Source of the DNA: Ailanthus altissimus
Lineage: Eukaryota; Streptophyta; Magnoliopsida; Sapindales; Simaroubaceae
Assembly: GCA_946807835.1 (NCBI GenBank)
Contig: OX327696.1
Coordinates: 4,166,501 to 4,230,500 of the forward strand
Direction: 5' to 3'
DNA: 64,000 bases
The notes below the pieces were generated by a model. It was given only the letters and a program-made list of their open reading frames with translations. It ran no database searches and was not told the DNA's origin. Below, in pieces: positions 60,401 to 64,000 of this stretch; position 1 is the first letter of the stretch, and each line of letters opens with the position of its first letter. The translations under genes were made by a program, and so were the position numbers.

Positions 60401-61199
60401 AAATCTGAAGTATATATATTTTCAAGATCCTATAATTCTTCTATCATATCTTATTGCCAAATAGGGTCATAACTAGCCTCAGAATAGCTTTAAGGCTCAA
60501 ACAAGGAAAGAATAGTGGAAAAGCAATGAGAACCAGCCTCAGAATAGCATTAAGGCTCATACAAGGAAAAAATAATGGAAAATTAATAGGAAGTGCTCTT
60601 ACTCGAGTGAAAAAATAAAGAGAGAGGGAAGTAGGGCACTTAAAGGTATTTAAGTTGTCTAGTGTAGATCCATTAGACGAGGTGGGAAGCTTAAGAGTAG
60701 GTGTTGTATTGTCAAGTTCACCTGTATAATCCTCAAAAGGAGTATTTGAATTTGGATCAGGAAATATATCAATAGTGGTTTATATGAAAAATTATCGCAT
60801 GAAAGGTGATGCAAAGTAAAATTTAGTGGTATATATGAAAAATTATCGCGTGATAGGTGATGCAAAGTAAAATTTAGACGCAGACAAAAATATTTTATAT
60901 TTTTAGAATATTACATGTCGAGAGATATGTAGTTAATTAAAGATGGGATCTCAATATCTATAACATTTATCTTCTATTCAATATCCTAGAAAGTAGCATA
61001 GATAAGTACGAGGTTCTAATTTGGTATATTTATAGGGTTGAAGAAGAATAAAACATACACGACCAAAACCCTTGAGAAGATTGTAATGAGGTGGGGTGCC
61101 AAAAAGTGTTTCATAAGGAGATTGGTTTCTATAATAAGAGGTGGACAATGGTTGATGGTGAATATAGTAGTGAGAGTTGCTTATCTCAAGAAATGCTTA

Positions 61200-61490
61200 A
61201 GACAAAAGGAAGAAATAAGTAGAGCATTAATAGAAGATATATTTGTATTTGTGTTCAGCTCTTCTATTTTGGTTGAGATGTACTTGGACAAGAATGTTGA
61301 CATATAGTTTCATTTTTACCCAAAAATTTAAAAACTTTAGAATCCCTATATTCCATAGCATTGTCATTATAAAATATCTTGATATGGCAAGAGAGTTTAG
61401 TTTTAACCATATGACCAAAAGCACAATAAATTTTAATAAATTCAGATCTGTGCGTCATGAGAAATAATAAGTATAACAAGAATAATCGTC
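61200..61490 (-). pseudogene. Copia integrase core remnant
   Basis: The open frame 61479-61264 includes YNDNAMEYRDSKVFKFLGKN and CPSTSQPK, matching the integrase region with D-N-A-x-E-Y and the C-P-x-T-S-Q motif. In the next frame RAEHKYKYI continues it, so a frameshift separates the two. Confidence 0.75.
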
Positions 61491-62049
61491 AACATAAATC
61501 ATAAAATATTTAGAATCACCTATAATAACAGTTGGAAAAGGTCCCCAAAAAAAGAATGAACAAGGTCAAATTGAGTATAAGAAATAGAATCACTATTACT
61601 AAAAGGTAAAACAGATTATGTTACTAATGGACAAGTTAAACAATCAATATTTTCTTATGAAACAATACCTAAATGACTAGTAGAAACTAGAGAATATCTG
61701 CGACTGATAGACGTATGGCCTAAGTGAGAATGCCAAAGACTCAAAGAAAACACAAAAGAGGTTGATACTACAGATGAATGATGGTGAGAATGAGGGTGTA
61801 AGGTGACAAGCTCATACAAGTGGCCAATTTTACGACTTATCCTAAGTGTCCAATTTGTCTACGAATCTTATATAAAATACCCATATACAGTAGACACGAC
61901 ATTTAAACTAAGTTCACATATTTGACCAAAGGATAAAATATTTAAAGTTAGTTTCAAAATAAGAACATGCTTGAATATATGGTAAATTAGAGATAGAGAT
62001 CTTAGAAGAAAGCACAATAAGATATGAGATCATATAATATAAGTGCTTT

Positions 62050-63015
62050 TAGATTTTAAAAGAAATTGTTAAAGTAAGGACTTAAGATCATTACCGATAT
62101 AGAAAATGAGGCAGTTGATTGTTCAGAACTACCCTGTATGACATGATCAACAGTGATAGCAGAAAATTGTTAATGATTTTTAGAAAGAGCACCTTAAGAT
62201 GATTTCCTTTTACTTGGACTATCCTTGTCAGAATACCCTCATCCAACTTTATGAAAGATTCAACATTTGCATGTAGGACAATTAAGTATTAGATGCCTAA
62301 TCAAATAATGGTGTCTGTATATTTTGGGAGCAGTGTTATTAGAAATAGACTTAATTTAAGAGAGCTATAGAGTCGCAAGAACAATATCTGTAAGATGTGC
62401 TCAAAGAGTAGCAACCTGGTTGCTTATGAGATAAGTTTATTAATAGCCTGATCAACAATGGGTAGTGGCTTTTGATAAAGCAAAGTAGATGGGTTCAAAA
62501 GAATCTTGTAAAGCCATAAGAAACTAGATCTATAGGAAGTAAACTTATTTGTATTAGTGTCATTCTTTAAAATTTGTTCTGAGAGTGTTAATGGATCATA
62601 AAGAAATTATATTTGAGAGTAATATTATTGATGGATTTCCTAAATTCCTGGTACAAATGATGTAAATTATAAAGTTTTTGGTACTGATGAGATAAATCAT
62701 TAGTAGTATAACAGAGAACAAGAAAAACCCAAAGAGTTTTAATAGTATCAAATCTGCTAAATGAAGACTGATGGATGGAGAAGAAGTAATTTGAAACCCT
62801 GTGAGGATTTGATGACTTTTGCTATCCCATTTCTTTAGTTGTTCAATAAATGTTTCTTTGGTTTCATCATCTTGTGGGATAGAGTGATGTCACCAATAAT
62901 ATAATGCTAAAGTTTTATGCCTTTAAAAAAACTGCTCATAGCTTAGGCCCTTAAAATGTAATTGTCCATCTAATATGACATTACTAGATTGGGACACTTC
63001 TAGTTTCTCCATCAT
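62050..63015 (-). pseudogene. Copia gag remnant
   Basis: From an ATG at 63015: MEKLEVSQSSNVILDGQLHF, then HKTLALYYW and SIPQDDETKETFIEQLKKWD. This is the typical Copia gag (UBN2-type) opening. A degenerate zinc knuckle (CPTCKC, Cys/Trp positions turned into stops) lies at about 62250-62275. Stops include one after the QFF near 62925. Confidence 0.7.
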
Positions 63016-63808
63016 AATGACAACTGAGAACACATTGTAAAAACTTAAAAAGAATAGAGAAAGATGGCTGAGTCTAAGAGATGAAAAAAAATCAAAGGTC
63101 TTAAAATTATAAAGATGCCTAAATTTTATGTGAAATTACATATTTGCCTTCATTTTTGAAATCTTAAATTTGCCTTAAATATTTTTGAAATTAAAATTTG
63201 CTCCAAATCTTTTATGAAAATTTAGATTGGCCTTAAATCTTGTTTGAAATTATAAATTGGTCCTAAATCTTTTTAAAAAATTTAGATTAATCATAATTAG
63301 TTTTAAAATTACAAATTGACCTTGTATATATTTAAAATTTCAAGTTGACCTTTGATTACAATGATCTTGTCAAGCAAGTCCTTAGAGAATCACTTTGACC
63401 CTTTTTTTTTCAAATAGACAAAAAAAGCCTCGACTAAGATTTTTTGTGGAGATTGAAGGAGAACTAGCTATGGATTAAGAAAATTAGGGCTTTGGGATTA
63501 ATAGATTGATCATTTAGGAACAATTTGAGAGTGGCAGTAAGTAGTCACATATAAAAAATTTGCAGTGGTGAGAGAAGAGGGGTCGAATTTGAACTTTTGG
63601 GTGGGTATGCGATCAAGGGCTTGTGGTGGTGCGTGAATGGCCGATAGGGGGTTGTCAAAGAATTTTAAGTCAATCGGTAGTGAGTTTGTGGCATTTGGAT
63701 GAATGGTGCAATGGCATGTGTACCTTATGTGCGCAATGGTTGTTGGAGATAAAGGTCTGTGACAATGGCCAAATTGAACACTGTTTGGACCGTGAAAAAT
63801 GTCCTCAA

Positions 63809-63824
63809 ATTATCTCTGATACTA
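63809..63824 (-). other. Copia primer binding site
   Basis: On the - strand tagtatcagagataat directly follows the LTR end; it is one base off the usual tggtatcagag. It sets the element orientation as - and marks the LTR boundary at 63825. Confidence 0.65.
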
Positions 63825-64000
63825 TGTGAGAGAATTTAAAGAATTATATCTTTCATTATAAAAAAATATGTACAAGAGGTAGCCTTTTATATAGGTTCTT
63901 TTACCATTATTAAACAAAAATATATAAGTCTACTTTGCACAAGAAATATGTTCTATACAAGTATTATAGCCTACATAAAAAGTATAACTTAAATCGGATA
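63825..64000 (-). repeat. Copia 5' LTR, partial (runs off the right edge)
   Basis: Begins on + as tgtgagagaatttaaagaat, i.e. the LTR ends ...CACA on the - strand next to the PBS. Only about 176 bp are inside the window; the other LTR end is outside it. It does not resemble the LTR at 19113-19928, so this is a second Copia family. Confidence 0.65.

Larger units (their letters stand above)
59428..64000 (-). mobile_element. Dead Copia element, reversed, joined to the LINE
   Basis: In - orientation, from the right edge inward: an LTR starting beyond the window and ending at 63825, a PBS, gag, zinc knuckle, integrase, reverse transcriptase and a partial RNase H. The 3' LTR is missing: sequence similarity stops within RNase H at the junction with the LINE (about 59428). 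All coding parts carry multiple stops. Confidence 0.8.

Overview
This is an AT-rich plant nuclear window. Evidence for that is genes split by GT-AG introns, plant-specific protein families, and a dense load of plant transposon relics (MULE, hAT, Copia, L1-type LINE, MITEs). The encoded proteins look eudicot, probably a woody rosid, but that is inference from protein resemblance only. Two genes can be reconstructed exon by exon with unbroken reading frames. On the + strand (9499-13415) is a seven-exon gene for a plastid-type SNARE-associated/VTT (DedA, TVP38/TMEM64) membrane protein of 336 aa. On the - strand (39684-25954) is a 21-exon gene of 932 aa for SGR2 (SHOOT GRAVITROPISM 2), a PA-PLA1-type phospholipase with a GHSLG nucleophile elbow and a C-terminal DDHD domain. 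The two genes converge and are about 12.5 kb apart.

Layout. 1-9.4 kb: repeats and a degenerate Mutator-like element (about 2040-6240) carrying a MULE N-terminal transposase remnant (+) and a broken DUF1985/Ulp1-type C48 protease gene (-), flanked by GC-rich ATCTCGGG palindromic clusters; then an unassigned low-coding stretch and MITEs. 9.5-13.6 kb: VTT gene. 14-18.9 kb: exon-like segments on the - strand of an unrecognised, perhaps decaying gene, mixed with dispersed repeats. 18.9-23.2 kb: a tandem array with a unit of about 229 bp, split by a gag-only Copia element (19113-22214, two LTRs). 23.2-23.5 kb: a small GC-rich - strand ORF with a proline-rich PNRC-like motif. 26-39.7 kb: SGR2. 39.7-43.4 kb: AT-rich repeats. 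43.4-50.5 kb: a solo Copia LTR with an exact 5-bp target duplication (GATAT), into which a 6.2-kb hAT element has inserted; the hAT carries a broken transposase and, upstream of it, a captured exon of a ceQORH-type quinone oxidoreductase gene with splice sites preserved. 50.5-56 kb: AT-rich DNA with MITEs and a (TAA)16 microsatellite. 56-59.4 kb: dead L1-type LINE, cut off inside its reverse transcriptase and joined to a dead, oppositely oriented Copia element that runs off the right edge (LTR from 63825).

The two intact genes have no evident functional link: one is a plastid membrane protein, the other a gravitropism phospholipase. The rest of the window is mostly layered transposition history. 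Its most unusual parts are the exon captured by the hAT, the Copia-split 229-bp array, and the unassigned exon-like blocks at 14.1-18.8 kb. No CRISPR, rRNA or credible tRNA gene was seen.
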